From contig JAAEAF010000105.1 in assembly GCA_011037195.1 (NCBI GenBank), forward strand, positions 124,001-188,000: DNA of 64,000 nucleotides, written 5' to 3'. The translations under genes were made by a program, and so were the position numbers. Source of the DNA: Triatoma infestans. Taxonomy: Eukaryota > Arthropoda > Insecta > Hemiptera > Reduviidae. Of the stretch, positions 10,191 through 22,650 are shown piece after piece. Under the pieces are notes generated by a model. The model saw nothing but the letters and a program-made list of their open reading frames with translations, was not told where the DNA came from and searched no databases. Position 1 is the first letter of the stretch. Each line of letters starts with the position of its first letter.

Positions 10191-11901
10191 GCAAGAACTA
10201 TTTATTTGATAATTTTTGTTTATTTCCTTACAACTTAACCCTTATTTCTTTTTTAAAATATTATCCCGATTTTTTTTTTTTTAATTGTATTATTCCTGCC
10301 AACAAAGTTTCGCTAAAGGATAAATTGTTTTCTATTTATCCGCTTAATAATTATTAAAGTCCTAAAAAGTTAGTAACTGATATTTTATTGATTTTCCAAA
10401 CTACAATAATTTAATGAAGATGTTGAAAATTTAAGCAATCATATGCTATCGACTGAAATTCAGAGAAGTTCTATAGTTAGTTTTGTTAGTTAACTTTAGA
10501 TTGCGCTTTATCGAGTTCAACTACTACACCAACTAACAGTTTTCATTCTGGTAACAGTTTCCAAACTGAGTGCGATACATCATTAATTTTATTACACTTT
10601 GAAAACAGAATTTAGTTATAAATCAATAATTTTAATAATTTTTCTATTTTTCTATTAACAATGCCACCATCCCAGCCAACATATTACAGAGTTTCATTAG
10701 ATCGATCTGCGTTTGTTTCTACTCTTGTGAGAGCCATTTTCAGGTGTTGAACAAAGATGGTTCTTTCATTATCATCCGTTCAATGTCTCTCTTCTCTTAA
10801 ATCAATGTCCAAGTCTACGAACCACGCGCGACCAAATGTTAGTCTTGAATTGTGTTATTTATAATGTATTGGCCTAGCCGGAGATATTCTTTAAAGTGAA
10901 TATCTTTCTTAATATTACCGCAGATATATTTCGGTCCACGATCCTGCCTCATATATTGAATAAATCATTTTTCGTCGTATTTTGTGCTCGATCACGCTGA
11001 TTGGCTAAATAGATTTCCATTAGAAACATGGAAGTGCTGAACTGTATGAGAAAAATTATCAAAGAGGCTTTTTTACAATAATTGTTAAATCAAAATATAA
11101 TTTTTATCTTAAGTTTTAGGCTTTATATTTTACCATATTATTGCATAATCCTACTATATATATATATTTCGATTCAATAATCTATAACAAATGATTATTA
11201 AACACATTATTATTACGTAGATTAATGGCGCTAATTTTCTTTGGTTTTTGTATAAAAACGGCTGATTATTATTCCATTAAAATTGACCCTCATTTAGTAG
11301 TTGCTTTAACTTGAAGTAATAGCTGTAGAATGTAACTGGGTATGTAGGGGGGATCGCAATAATTAAATTTGAACCTCTATTTTATTATTAACTTTAAAGT
11401 AAAAATTAATAGAAAGAGTTATTCAGAGACCAAATTTTGCCTATTAAGTTCTTTCCGTTTTCATAATATGAGAGTAGTAGCAAACTGTGGATGAGCAATG
11501 GTCTTTTCTCACTTTCAATAATGTTTCTTTCATTGGACGAGCGATGTTGCTTATGGAGCGACAAAAATTCTTCTATTACTGATCCAACAAATAGGAACCA
11601 CTGCTATGAAATTTGTGAAAATGCAATAATAAGCGATTTGTCAAATCTTAAAGTTAAAATAAGTTTTTTCAGGTCACAAAATCCGTTTAAGTTGCTTTTA
11701 CAAATTGATAGACGTATAGATCTCGCAAAATGAAAAACCTTAAAACTTACTATTCCGTTTGTGTATCACCATAGGCTCCAATATTTCAAAGTTTTAATGT
11801 TTCGGTATCATTTAACAGGAAATACTAATTCGCTGTATTGACCTTCAATAATTGTAATTTAGACTTTTGTCTACTTGTAATTAGACTTTTCCCTGAGAGC
11901 T
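10191..11901. other. unassigned AT-rich sequence
   Basis: About 1.7 kb with no recognised gene or repeat. The 80-codon plus frame 11491-11733 matches no motif I know. Confidence 0.4.
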
Positions 11902-12026
11902 TTTTACTTTCTCTTACTCCTATAACAGCAAGTATTGTAATCGTGTCAAATTTTCGATATCGAGTTTTCACCGGAAATATCCGTTTTGAGGTCCCCTGAG
12001 TCCAAAAAAGTGGTTTTTTGCAAATG

Positions 12027-12067
<41 letters not shown>

Positions 12068-12890
12068 AACAGCATAGCTCAAAAACGAAAAACCGTAGAA
12101 AACTGAAACTCAAAATTCCGTTTAGGTAACACCATGCGATCTGACTGTGCGTTATCTGTCTAAATTCCTCAACCGGAAGTACCACTTTACTAGTTGAGTT
12201 TTTTACTTTTTTGCGTTTTTCTCAAAAATGGCTCCAAGGATTTTTTTAAACTTGATACATCAACTACATATACAAGGAGCTACAACTTTTACTTGAAACA
12301 TTTCTCTGGGAAAATTGATTTAAGGGCCCTTCTGGGGGAGGGGTGGGGTTAGGTTACCCTCTAAAGTGCTATTTCAGGTTATTACACAATTCGGTCATTT
12401 AAATAATGTTGTTGAAATTCCGAGTTTGAGAAAAATCGGAAAACCGGAAGTGCTTTTGTTTTAACACTTTACTAAATATGATTTTTTCACTTTTTCGCGA
12501 TTTTCTCCAAAATGGCCCCGACGATTTTCTTGAAACTACACATATGAACTAAATATTCAGAGATCTACAACTTTTATATAAAACGTTTCTCTGGGAAAAT
12601 TCATTTAATGGCACTTTTAGGAGAGGGGTAGGGTTACAGCTTCCTCTAAAGTGCTATCATACTTGATTATACAACTCTATCATCCAAATGAAATTAATTA
12701 GAAATAAATAGTTGGCCAAAATTCCGGTGTGAAGAAAATCAGTAAACCGGAAGTGCGCTTTTACTGAATAGTTTTTTTCAGTTTTCGACAAATTTCTATA
12801 AATTTGGTACACAAACTATAAAATTTGTCAATTATAATTTTGATAACTGGAGTAAGAGAAAGTTGTGTGAGTGTTTCACACCAGATTTTT
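11902..12890 (-). repeat. RepA copy 2, minus, full length
   Basis: Full copy: terminal TTTTACTTTCTCTTACTCC, the CCGGAAATATCCGTTTTGAG block, (GT)n at 12031-12062, three AACCGGAAGT landmarks (about 12172, 12443 and 12745) giving two complete ~300-bp monomers, and the end hairpin GTGTGAGTGTTTCACAC. Very similar to copy 1. The two short frames crossing the (GT)n are artefacts. Confidence 0.9.
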
Positions 12891-13514
12891 CAGAAAGAAA
12901 ATAGGATGATAAAAAGTACGTCTTTCTTGAATATTTTTTCTAATTTTTAATATCCAAGTCTAATTATTTTTTAATCCAAATAAAAACTCAACAGGATATC
13001 GTAATTTCTTTAACCATTTTTGGAATTTTACTAGTGCTCCTTAAATTAAAAGGGTTAGATTACTTGTCCATTTTCCCCTTATTAAAAAAATGACTTCAAA
13101 AAAAAATTCTATAGATTTATGTTCTGGTCAGTTGAAGTAAACTAATCTGATTAGAATTGAATATTTTTCAGTTTTATATTAGTTTATACTCCTTCTTAGA
13201 GCGCCTCTATTGTTTTTTTTGTTATTGTATTTTGAAAGGTGCATAACATCAATGGTCCTTTGCACCTGAACTACATTAAATAGACCTTTACCTTTTAATA
13301 AACACTCAATATTATTGGAACAAAAAAAAATCTAACGAAATAGATACAATATTAACCTTTTTATTTCAATTCAATGCTACTCTACTCTTTTAATTTTGCT
13401 TGATTAGTTTGGCAGATCAAAAACTAATTGATCATCACTCATCAGTATAGTCAAACATATTTGCTTATCATTCTTATCATCTATATTCTGACGTGTATTA
13501 TTTACATTTATCCT
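12891..13514. other. unassigned AT-rich sequence
   Basis: No recognised feature; several poly-A and poly-T runs. Confidence 0.4.
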
Positions 13515-13625
13515 GTGAGTACATTCATCCTTATAAATAGTAAATGCATCCTTATAAATACATTCATTCTTATAAAAAGAACATGCATCCTTATGAATAC
13601 ATTCATCCTTATAAAAACGTTTATC
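13515..13625. repeat. short minisatellite, unit about 17-18 bp
   Basis: Five to six imperfect tandem copies of a unit like ATTCATCCTTATAAATAC, which give repetitive ILIN/FILI residues in the plus frame 13428-13631. That frame is a translation of the repeat, not a gene. Confidence 0.8.
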
Positions 13626-13862
13626 CAGTAAAACACAATTACGCTTCTCACATACGTCTATTTACAAGAGTGTAGATTACTTTATATTCCTTACACTCTC
13701 TCTATTGTTTACTCACTTATATGTGATACTACATTTCAACAAGAGTTACAAATTAGGAACGCTGACATGTATCGTTAATATCTAGTAACTCCGAGGTGTT
13801 ATTGTAAAATAAACTAATACGCTAATTAAGACCAAAGAATCAAAATGAAATACTTCATTCGG

Positions 13863-14520
13863 ATTTTTTTTTTTTTCTATTTATAATATTTAGAATCTGT
13901 AATGTTTTACAATAAGTAAACGTGAGCCTAGAGAGTCCTGGCTTAGGCGGTAGCCAATGCCACTGTTCCTGGTCTTGTTATGCCTCCTCTTCCTGTGACA
14001 GGAGGCCTCTTGGCCACTGGCGTTTCACTGGGAGGATTACGAGGAATAGTTGGGGAGGATAGGTTTGTGATGTGCGGTTCGTGTGTGTATGTTCCTAGTT
14101 TGCTTTAGAATCTTTTGTAAAGTTGTTGTGTGAAGTCGTTTACAAATGGGATCTGTAAGTCAGTATGTAGCGTCATGTTAGAAACATAGTATGAACATTG
14201 TGTGATTGTTCGCAATATCTTATTCTGTATCTGTTTAGTGTGTGTCGGTTTGGCAGTTCCCCGGAGTTGTAGTTCGTAGGTCCATACTGGTGTTATTATG
14301 GATTTGTAGATTTGAACTTTATTTTTCAAGTTTAATTTAGATCTTTTGTCAAGTAACCGTTTTACTAGGAGGTATCGGTTTCATTGAGTGAAGAGCTTTC
14401 GTTACATGTGTGTTCCAAGTGAAGCGTCTATCTAGGTAGAGTCCAAAATATCGGAAGTCTTTGTCGTGAGGTATAGCCGTATTGTTAATTTACACAGTTG
14501 GACTGTTTGATTCATTCGGA
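13863..14520 (-). mobile_element. Jockey-like LINE, 3' remnant A
   Basis: On minus, 14329-14105 encodes the C-terminal end of a Jockey-clade reverse transcriptase: NKVQIYKSIITPVWTYELQL, then RGTAKPTHTKQIQ, then a stretch like LRTITQCSYYVSNMTLHTDL. In Jockey proteins the corresponding block is a YK..I.P.WTYGI.LWG motif followed by IQ.FQ.K.LR.I and WYVSN..LH.DL. The frame runs on to about 13925 with stops. The 3' end is a poly-A seen on plus as the T-run at about 13864-13876. The catalytic palm is absent. Confidence 0.85.
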
Positions 14521-15224
14521 ATTAAAAACAAAATATATGTGAAACTGACATAATACACAAATTAACTTTCTTGTAATTCGCATACAAACATCAGTACTTC
14601 ATTTGTTTTTCTTCGTTTACAAAACAATTTAAAATTGCATGATTATTTATATAAAAAATAAGTAACTCATAATTTATCAAGTTTTAAAACATAAATGTTC
14701 TCTTTTCGTTGTAGTAGTGTGACTTTTTTTTTAGAGCACTTTTCAATAAATTTCAAATTTGCCGGTAACATTGATTTTAGGGTAAGCATGAAGAATTATT
14801 AATCAATTTATGGTTCAAAATCAAGGACTCGACACCTTTTTGAGCTACAGATGGACTTCAACGAAGAATGACCTTGGAGTACTTAAAATTAAATTATTTT
14901 TCTATATTTAATGTGCATTTTGGGGCAAAGAAGAGCCAGAATGATTACCTGGACGTTTATTTAGCCTAGCTACATAAATACATCTGATACCAATAATACT
15001 TATTTGGCTCGCAGAAATAATAAACTAATGAATGCAGGCAGCTGTTCGGGTAGACATTGGTAGGCCGCACTAAATCACCATGGTAGAAGAACTGCAGCAT
15101 TGTGAATAACAGGGGATCGAAAACTGAATTAAACAGTAACGTGGTAAATTTATCTTTTAATTGGTTATTTCAAAATAATTCTTAAAGGATATTAATGTAA
15201 AGTAAATGTTTAGATGCGTCATCA
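14521..15224. other. unassigned AT-rich sequence
   Basis: No recognised gene or repeat. Confidence 0.4.
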
Positions 15225-15229
15225 CAAAG

Positions 15230-15265
15230 GTATAAATAGGGCTATTTGGTCGCCGCTACTTTACT
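15230..15265 (+). promoter_or_regulatory. possible TATA-box promoter
   Basis: GTATAAATAGGGC at 15230-15242 is a strong TATA box with G/C flanks, and about 30 bp downstream lies a pyrimidine-rich start-like region (GCTACTTTACTACTT). The next 400 bp are richer in G+C than the surroundings and lack a long plus frame. It could be an LTR promoter or the start of a non-coding transcript, but I found no LTR ends. Confidence 0.35.
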
Positions 15266-15699
15266 ACTTGTGTGTCTGTTTCCTTGAACAACTGGCCTTT
15301 TTTTTCCTTCCTTTAAGCCACTTTTTCCTGTGTAAGTCGTTCTTCTGCATTGTGTTTCGTCCCGTCGTCCCTCCTTGAACTATACTGCTCCTACTAACAA
15401 TAGACATTACGTTCACGGGCTATTACTTCAGTTTCCTACTTTCTACTCTTCTTGCCACTACTTGATAATGTGAGGACATTAAGGAAAAGGCACTTGTACG
15501 GGCCAACGTTACGCAAACCAAGTGCTCGTGCGTACATACGCACATTTCTCTCTTCTTTACTACATAAGCTGTATGTATGAGAAATAACTGTAAAGCATAA
15601 GTATACTTAGGTATCCTCACTGCTTCTGCTTTAGCTATACTTCTTCCTGATTACATTTTTCTCCCTCCTAACTTTCCACCTAATATCAAACACTCCCAC

Positions 15700-16660
15700 A
15701 TACAAAAAAAGATTAAATATTGCTTCATTAGTTGATTTTATAACTGTAATGATGTTTTCTTTTCTTCCCGTACCTTCACACACGACACTAATAATATCTG
15801 TTTCTACTTAAAATATGATGTTCATTAATTTTTTCTTGGAATATAAGTTAATACCTTAAAACAAAAATCAAAAATATGACATTATTTTGGATATACAAAG
15901 TGGAAGAAATTATAGCGATATCAAATATAGAAAGACAAGCAATGAAACATAAATCTGAAGGTGTAACTTTGAGGGAACAACAATGTAAATTCCCCTTTTG
16001 ACTTTCTGTCAATTCATTTCTTTTTATGGATGTTTCTTAGCCCACGTTATAGAGACCTAAACTGAGACCATAAATAGTTACCAAAACCAAGCCACATCTT
16101 TTTCTATATCCTGCAGAATTCTTTGCCGGTACATCCTCAGGTTTTGCCCTCTCCCTATACAAGTAGATCTAAAGGGTCTATACTTTACAGGTATTATATA
16201 ATATAATTTTTTTATAATTTTCCATATAATTGTCCGTTTGGCATTAGAAAATTATAGTACTCCTAAGAGAAAAAGTAACGTACTATCTAGGAAAGCAGGG
16301 AAGGTGGGTTCTTTATGTTCACTCTAGGACAGATATAGATTATGCCTTCATAAATTCATGCTTCTATAGATCCTTTAGTCAGAAATTCTTAGAATTGTTT
16401 CCGGGTTACACTTTTTTCTTTATTATCATCCTATTCAATATTACAATTGTAATTCAACTTTATTGTTATTGACAGCAAATCAGCCTTAATCAGATGTCCT
16501 TCAAAATTTAGGCGAAATGTTGGATTTCCAAAATTTTTAGACGAATTTTCAACCCAAAAGTTTACATTGAGCAATAGAATAAAACAATGAAGTTACCAAT
16601 GAGCGCAAGTTCGAGTTTAAATGAATAATTACCACTAAGTTCATTTCAATGAAAAACTCC
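15700..16660. other. unassigned AT-rich sequence
   Basis: No recognised gene or repeat. Confidence 0.4.
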
Positions 16661-16663
16661 GTG

Positions 16664-16886
16664 AAAGGATTTAGCTCAGTGGTTAGTGCCCTGGACTCCC
16701 ACGCGGGTCTTGGGTTCGAATCCAGCAGTGCTGCTCTTAGAGTTTTCTTCCCAGGAGCCTCTACGGTTCACCGTAGCGTTGATAATGAGAGTACAATGTC
16801 CGGAGGCCAGTAGTGCACTGAGCAGGCTGCGGGCATCAATGTCCATAGATTTTGACGCGCCTTGGCTTAAAAAAATAAAATAAACT
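16664..16886 (+). mobile_element. tRNA-derived SINE family 1
   Basis: Head AAGGATTTAGCTCAGTGGTT (A box), GGGTTCGAATCC (B box), GCAGTGCTGCTCTTAGAG, a body with ACAATGTCCGGAGGCC, and the 3' end GACGCGCCTTGGCTTAA followed by AAAATAAAATAA. The plus frame 16686-16883 is only a translation of the SINE. No clear target duplication was found. Confidence 0.9.
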
Positions 16887-18084
16887 TAAGCAGTAAAAAG
16901 CTGAATTTTCTCAAACACATTACAAAAATCTTATACTCTTCTCATATTATTGACATTAAAATTCAAAAAATTAAACCATTTTATTTCATTCTTTCAAAAA
17001 CTTAGGACTCTGTGATAAATATTTCTTGGTTATTAAGAGTAAAAAAATTAAAAATATGTGTGTCTTATTTCAAATTATTAGAGTATTGAAAACATAAACG
17101 AACTTAATGTATTTTTAATTTAATATAGATCAATTTCTAGCTTCTAATATTAAATCTAACTTAAAATATTCTCTCTCTGAAAAGGCACAAAGGATTATCA
17201 ATTAACTAGAATTTGACAGATTTATCCTTAATATTTCGAATATTTCAATAATTGGGTCAGTATTGAATATATTGTTAGGAAGGTGACAGATTTAATCAAA
17301 ATTATTCGACTCTGGAATTGTTTCTATGAAAAGCGAATTCTACAGATCGTGTGGTAAGCTGTACAATTGTCGACGAAACCTTAGTTCTTCTCTTCAGATG
17401 GACAAGGGTATTGTACACTGCTAACTCTATCTTCATGCATATTAATTTATTTAATTTAGAAAGGGGTCTAAGTTTTTTTTTGGTTTCATTTCTTCTTATT
17501 CACAATGCCCTAATTAAATTATTTATTAACTACCTTCCGCTATTTGACAGGCGCTATCCACTAGATAATATGAATATTGAAACTGGCCGTACCTCTATTA
17601 CCTCTAACTCCCTACTTCCTAAATAGTCCACTAAAAATTAACATATTAGCTTTAAAATTTGAAACAAAAAAATATTTACGACGGTTAAATAATGTGGCAG
17701 TTAATCCACTAAAATCAATGGCTAAAATTCTTCTTTTATTCTTTACAGACAGGATCTCTACAGAATAAAAGTGATTTTTAATTTTTAAGGTATAGTGTTG
17801 TCCACCACCTTTTCTTGCAACAAATTTTAACGCTTCTATGAAATTGTTAAAATAATTAATAATATCAAGCACCTTTAAAGTTAAAATACAAGTTCTTCAA
17901 TTGAACATTCGTTTTTTTTACAATTTAAAATCAGTTCAGTATTAAAATAAAAGTCGTTGAAAATTGTTGTAAAATTTTGCCAAAATTTAACCTAATCTTC
18001 TACAACCTTTCTCCGATAACCTTCCACTTTTCAATAGACAACGCTCTCTTCTGTACTTTATCTCTTTTTTATATATTCCTTTTT
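16887..18084. other. unassigned AT-rich sequence
   Basis: Only short overlapping frames on both strands (17351-17872), with no motif and no codon bias. I see nothing supportable. Confidence 0.4.
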
Positions 18085-18924
18085 TCTTTTCTTTTTTTTA
18101 ATCTTTATTCACGCTACAATCAGCGCGATAGCGCGATAAGTAACAATCATACAAAGAACATACATACAAAATGAGTGGAGAAGCTACCCATGGTAATACT
18201 CCAAAACTACACAAAATCAGTATTGACTCTCTTCACTTGAGAGGAGATCACCAGGCCATTGTCTTGTTTAAGACGTCTAGTAGGGTTATTAGGAAGTGTT
18301 TGGGAAGACAGGTGTTGAATTATAGGGTTTGTGTGAGTCTGTAGGTTGATATGGAATTTCCTGTAACGGGTTTGGGCGACGAGCAATGAACTCAGATCAG
18401 TTCGTATGGATCAGTTGGAGACGTAAAAAGGAGCGTTTACAATGTTACGAGGATTCTGGATTGTAGGGATTAGAGCCTTTGGAGATTTGAGCGTTTGGTT
18501 GAACCCCATAGTTCTATTCCTTACGCCCAGATAGACTTTAAAATAGATGTATAAATTAGTCTTTTGTTGTCTAGGGAGAGTTTAGATCTGTTGTCCAGTA
18601 GTCCTTAAAGTTGTCGAAATCGTCTGTTTAGTTATCTATTTTTTAAGTCGTGTATGAGGAATCCATATAAAGCCCAAGATAGCGAGCTACGTTGACCACT
18701 GGTAAGAGAATTAAGTTGTAGTAGACTGGGGGAAGAGTGATACGACGTAGAGTGAAGGTAATGTTTTGGGACTTCTTTTCATTAAGTTTAGTGACCCATT
18801 TTTTTGAACCATTTTTCTAGGGAGGAGAGATAGTTTTGTAGATTTCTATGGGCTGTCGGGATCATTATTGTGTATTGGAATCAGATGTCTTAAAGAGGGA
18901 TTTGATGTGATGAATAGGTGGATG
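18085..18924 (-). mobile_element. Jockey-like LINE B, 3' half
   Basis: On minus this encodes the part of a Jockey-clade ORF2 after the catalytic domain: LNEKKSQNITFTLRR, then VARYLGLYMD, then LWGSTKRSNL, with stops and frameshifts throughout. These correspond to the NE.KS..VTFT, VKYLG..LD and GI.LWG..K.SN blocks of Jockey proteins. The 3' end lies near 18085, where plus shows TTTTCTTTTCTTTTTTTTAA (a decayed poly-A on minus). It is the continuation of the RT segment at 19735-20150; the two parts are separated by an insertion. Confidence 0.8.
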
Positions 18925-19684
18925 CTAGTTAGAGATTTTTAGAGAGTTGTTACTCGAAATACGAACTACTAAATTACGAAAATAGACTATATTTTAACAA
19001 TTAACTTAGTGTTTGAAATAATAACTACAATTAATTTAAAGTGATTTAAATAGTAACTAAGATGCACAACTGTAAATGATTAATAAATATATGTTTTAAC
19101 CTTGAATAGGGACGCGCTCGCGAAACTGCTTGAACTGACGTGTAACTGATGAAGATTGATAACTTGTAGATAACTGATGTAGAACTGCTATAGAATGATA
19201 TAATACTGATCGTAACTGATCTGCCACGTAACTCGTTGATAACTTATGTAGAACTGATGATATACTGATCCCCTCTTCCAGTGGAGCGATGTTTATATTG
19301 GTATTACTCACACATTGACAGGCGTGTAAGTACGAGCCACACTAAAACATCTCTTGCAGTATGTTGACCCTAGGTCTTGAATAGGTCGGTGACCAGAATG
19401 AGTTAGGTCAGTGACCAGTGTGGCGACAGATGGTGGCCATTCGGTGATTATCAAAAACTGTTTGTAGCCAGGTGGCCCTTTGAGTGTTCGTTGACCCTTG
19501 CATGAAGGGAATACCGGCCAGGTGGCTTCTGTACACTGGCCGTATAATGACCCCTGTTTGAAAGGGTTTTTTCGACTTTTCTTTAGCGGTGTTCCTTTGA
19601 CCGTGCACTGACCCTCGTTTGAAAGGGTTTTTGTTTGCCGCGGCTCTTGACCTGAAGATAGCGGCTGGCTGGAACCACTAGTTA
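18925..19684. mobile_element. insertion inside Jockey-like LINE B, class uncertain
   Basis: About 750 bp that does not fit the Jockey ORF and is bounded by CTAGTTA at 18925-18931 and 19678-19684, a possible 7-bp target duplication. Inside are several GTAACTGAT-like repeats (19140-19275) and repeats of GACCC..GTTTGAAAGGGTTTTT near 19550-19635. Its G+C-rich part and repeat style suggest a solo LTR, but it does not end cleanly in TG...CA. Confidence 0.45.
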
Positions 19685-19734
19685 TAATTTATTTAAAAAT
19701 TATATCTTTTTCTTCTTGTTATCACATTGCTATC

Positions 19735-20150
19735 ACATTACAATTGGAAGACAGGATAGCTGTATCATCTGCATAGGTTAGAAGGATGGTATCAGGATGT
19801 GTTGGGATGTCTGCAGTGTATACTGAGTAAAGGATAGGACATAGCCTTGCGACACTCCAACTTCGGTATGATTGAAAGGAGAGAAAGATAATCCAATTTG
19901 TACTTGAAAATACCTATCGGATAAGTAAGACTTTAGGATAAGATAATAAGTGGCTGGAAGGATGCCCTTAAGTTTCCAGAGCAGCCCGGGGTGCCTTACT
20001 CGATCGAAGGCCTGCTTCACATCGAGGAAAGCCTCGATATTCTTTTTAAATAGTTTTTGCTGTAGTAGTAAAATATAATATTCAAACTGAGGGTAAAGTC
20101 GCATGCTCTCATGTAGCCAAACATGGAATGGAGTATGTAAAAGTGGCATT
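19735..20150 (-). mobile_element. Jockey-like LINE B, reverse transcriptase palm fragment
   Basis: On minus, AFLDVKQAFDRVRHPGLLWK is the conserved RT block with the first catalytic Asp (F.DV..AFD.V.H.GL..K). It is followed by YLSDRYFQVQIG and, after a frameshift, GVSQGYVLS (the GVPQGSVLSP block) and LLTYADDTAILSS near 19748-19790, which contains the YADD catalytic box. Stops and shifts make it inactive. It is the 5' side of the element whose tail is at 18085-18924. Confidence 0.9.
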
Positions 20151-20962
20151 TTACTTCTCTTGTCAAATAAATAACTATTCCTAATATCTAAAAAAAAAAT
20201 TGGCTTGATAAATTCTTTTTTTCAAATGTTCACAAATTACTTCATGTATCTACTAAAATCGCTACACTACAAATTAAAAAAGAAAAGAAAAGAAATCATC
20301 TTGGTAGAAAAATAGAGATACATTAAAGTAATGAGTGACAAACAAAAACGGAAAAATATATTCATAGTAATAGTATTTTCTAAATGGTGATTATTGGTTG
20401 AAAACAATAGTTATCTTACATTCATATTAAACATTGACGTCTTACTGTACACGGGGTTATATAGAATGTTACCGAATATATAGTTGGGGTATTAAGTGGG
20501 GCCAAAGGAGATTGAGAGAGGATTGCGTATAGGCCTATATATGCATACAGTTTATAGTTCCAAGTTCTAAACATGACAGACAACTTGTCTTATGTTTACA
20601 ACTAGAATATTCTCCTAATATTAATATATTCTCATCTCTATTGTCTAAATGTTAACCAATAATAATGATATATTTATTATATTGCTTTAGTTTGCTTATA
20701 TTGAGTATTAGTTACAATCTGCAAGGGGGTTTGTCAAACATGTATTTTAACATTTCAAAGCCATGATTAGACATTAGATTTGGAATTCAAACGTTTATAG
20801 AATACTTTATTTATTGATATGGAGAAAATCAAATATTATTAATTTTTTTTTTCTTATCAGATTTTTGATTTCTTTTAGTAAAGAAGGAAAATTCATGAAC
20901 ACAGGTAAAGGAAAATTTGTGGTAGTTCTTTCAAACAAAAACTAAATTTTCTAATAACATAG
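20151..20962. other. unassigned AT-rich sequence
   Basis: No recognised gene or repeat; A-rich simple sequence near 20274-20298. Confidence 0.4.
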
Positions 20963-21497
20963 ATCTTGAAATGTTATTGGTGTGATGTGATGTATGATTG
21001 TAGTTAGTAGCTTGTGGCGTGAGCGGTTTAGTAAAGGGCTTGTGTGTATGTTTGAGAAAGAGAGAGAAGTATTAGAAATAAGTAAAAGATCACCACTGTT
21101 TTGAAATAAATATATTATTCGCTAAGTGAATTTAAGTACTTTTATAATATCATAACTATTATGTTTATAAATCAATTATTTATCTAGAATAAAAGCTAAA
21201 CTCTACATCCTGGCACTGAATTTAAGAGAGCGATCCTGGTATGTGTTCTACTTGGATGTCTGCTTCAGACTGTTCTTGAAAGAATGCCTTCTCTTATTGG
21301 TACAAATCTTCCCCTGTGAAAAGGGGTAGACAATGCTAACCAAGTTCATGAACTCTAGAAGACAAAGCCAACCAGGTCCTTTGAACTCTTTCTGTAACTG
21401 TAGTCTTCTACCTGTGCGTACCCTTTTTGCCAGCGAATGTGCATTTTTCTCTCAAAAAAAATAGATATAATTTCTATGATTCTGGCATCACAATCTT
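20963..21497 (-). mobile_element. solo LTR (family L) with 5-bp target duplication
   Basis: A 525-bp LTR in minus orientation (20968-21492), bounded by ATCTT on both sides (20963-20967 and 21493-21497). Read on minus it starts TGTGATGCCAGA and ends CACCAATAACATTTC. It matches the LTR preceding gag at 61760-62260 over several blocks, such as ATCGCTCTCTTAAA, CAAGCCCTTTAC and CGCTCACGCC. It has no internal region, so it arose by LTR-LTR recombination. It lacks the usual CA end. Confidence 0.85.
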
Positions 21498-21920
21498 ATT
21501 AAATTATTTATTCTAAATAAATTAAATATACAAGTAGTTTTATAATGAAAATCTGATCTAAATCACTCATACCACATCCATTAACATAATAAACGGTTAC
21601 TTTTTGGAGGATGCATGACTTTCCAACTTCCCACAATCCCTTAAATTCAACTTTCTCTGGAAAATTTTTTAAAACAATAGCGATAGATCCATTAACGTCT
21701 ACATAATGAAAAACAGAAAACTGAAAAATTGTTTCATAAAGTCGCATAAACAGAATTTCGAAAATACGTTTATTACTTACTAATATTGTGTAATTTATTG
21801 TTAACATCATATAATTTAGCGAAATGGCATTTTAGAGGAAAGCCTATCTTCAAAAAAAAGTAAACATTATAGTAGACTATAGTGGTTTAACATAGTTTAA
21901 AAAAAAAACTTTGGAGCCAT
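21498..21920. other. unassigned AT-rich sequence
   Basis: A 100-codon minus frame (21508-21810) has no recognisable motif. Nothing else is seen. Confidence 0.35.
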
Positions 21921-22074
21921 TTTCGAGGGAAGAGATTAGCACAGTGGTTAGCGCACTAGACTTCCTCGCGGAGGACTCGGGTTCTAGTTCAGCTGTGCTG
22001 CCCTTACATTTTTTTAACCTAGAAGCCCCTACAGCTCACTGTCCGATGATGGAAGTGATTTCTGATCAGTTCGA
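21921..22074 (+). mobile_element. SINE family 1, 3'-truncated
   Basis: Head GATTAGCACAGTGGTTAGCG, decayed B box GGGTTCTAGTTC, then GCTGTGCTGCCCTTACATT and the body up to CACTGTCCGATGATGG. The copy is cut off where Penelope-type repeat P1c begins. The plus frame 21911-22276 is a translation across this junction. Confidence 0.85.
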
Positions 22075-22420
22075 GGCACCCATACTTTTACGACGCGTAT
22101 TACATATTTCAAATCTTGTAAATCATATTCTGAATTCATCACAGACATTTTCCGTGGTAGCCTGGTTCTTTTTGTGGTCATCGACCGGTTTCATGCGTTC
22201 GCCCATCTTCAGGATGCGTTTGTCAGACAGTGTGATAACACAGACTTGCACAGAGCAAATTCAGTTTATACACTGATTGGTCTTTTTAATTGTATTTTAA
22301 AACTAAACTCTTAAACTAGGTCAAAGGGAGGTAGGGTCAGCTGGGTGAGAAAGGAACACATGTTTGGGTTGTTAAAGGACATATTCTTAATTTTTAATCC
22401 GCCTTGTAAGGTGTAAATCA
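22075..22420 (-). mobile_element. Penelope-like element 3' region P1c with hammerhead-like core
   Basis: Matches the 3' region of the Penelope-like insertion at 55136-56170 (shared CAGACAGTGTGA, ACACAGACTTG, AACTCTTAAACTAGG, GTGTTTGGGTTGTTAAAG). The minus strand of 22179-22216 reads CATC, CTGAAGA, TGGGCGAACGCAT, GAAA, CCGG, TC, GATG: the hammerhead order, with stem I CATC/GATG and a palindromic stem III, but with stem II weakened by mutation. Confidence 0.7.
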
Positions 22421-22479
22421 CAAAAAAAAAAAACTCTATGCGTAACAGCCTATGAGAAGGGCCTATGAGAAGGGCTTAC

Positions 22480-22650
22480 CAGATGGTGATTTGAATAGGA
22501 GAGCGTGTGGTGAGCACGCTGCAGTTCCCACACCGTTTAGTTCCGGCCTTCGCTTCCTAGGGCGCTACTAACTGTAGCTTCCCACTTTTTATCACGCTGC
22601 TGGGTCAACACCGACTTGGCCATCACGGGAATCGAACCCAGGTAAATCAC
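22480..22650 (-). mobile_element. tRNA-derived SINE family 2
   Basis: On minus the B box GGGTTCGATTCCCGTGAT is followed by CAAGTCGGTGTTGACCCAGC and a body with GCTACAGTTAGTAGCGC. The B box matches the tRNA consensus. The A box and the precise 3' end are unclear. A relic lies at 2500-2560. Confidence 0.7.

Noticed and set aside
11946..12185. His/Thr-rich frames over (GT)n tracts in RepA copies
   Set aside because: Translations of a microsatellite; they recur in each RepA copy and are not genes.
13515..13625. CRISPR array
   Set aside because: Imperfect short tandem repeat without spacers in an animal-type genome.
13428..13631. Ile/Leu-rich 67-codon frame
   Set aside because: Produced by a 17-18 bp minisatellite.
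16664..16740. tRNA gene
   Set aside because: A and B boxes are present, but no cloverleaf closes and the sequence continues into a SINE body and A-tail. The same holds for 5045, 21921, 22480, 43997 and 63618.
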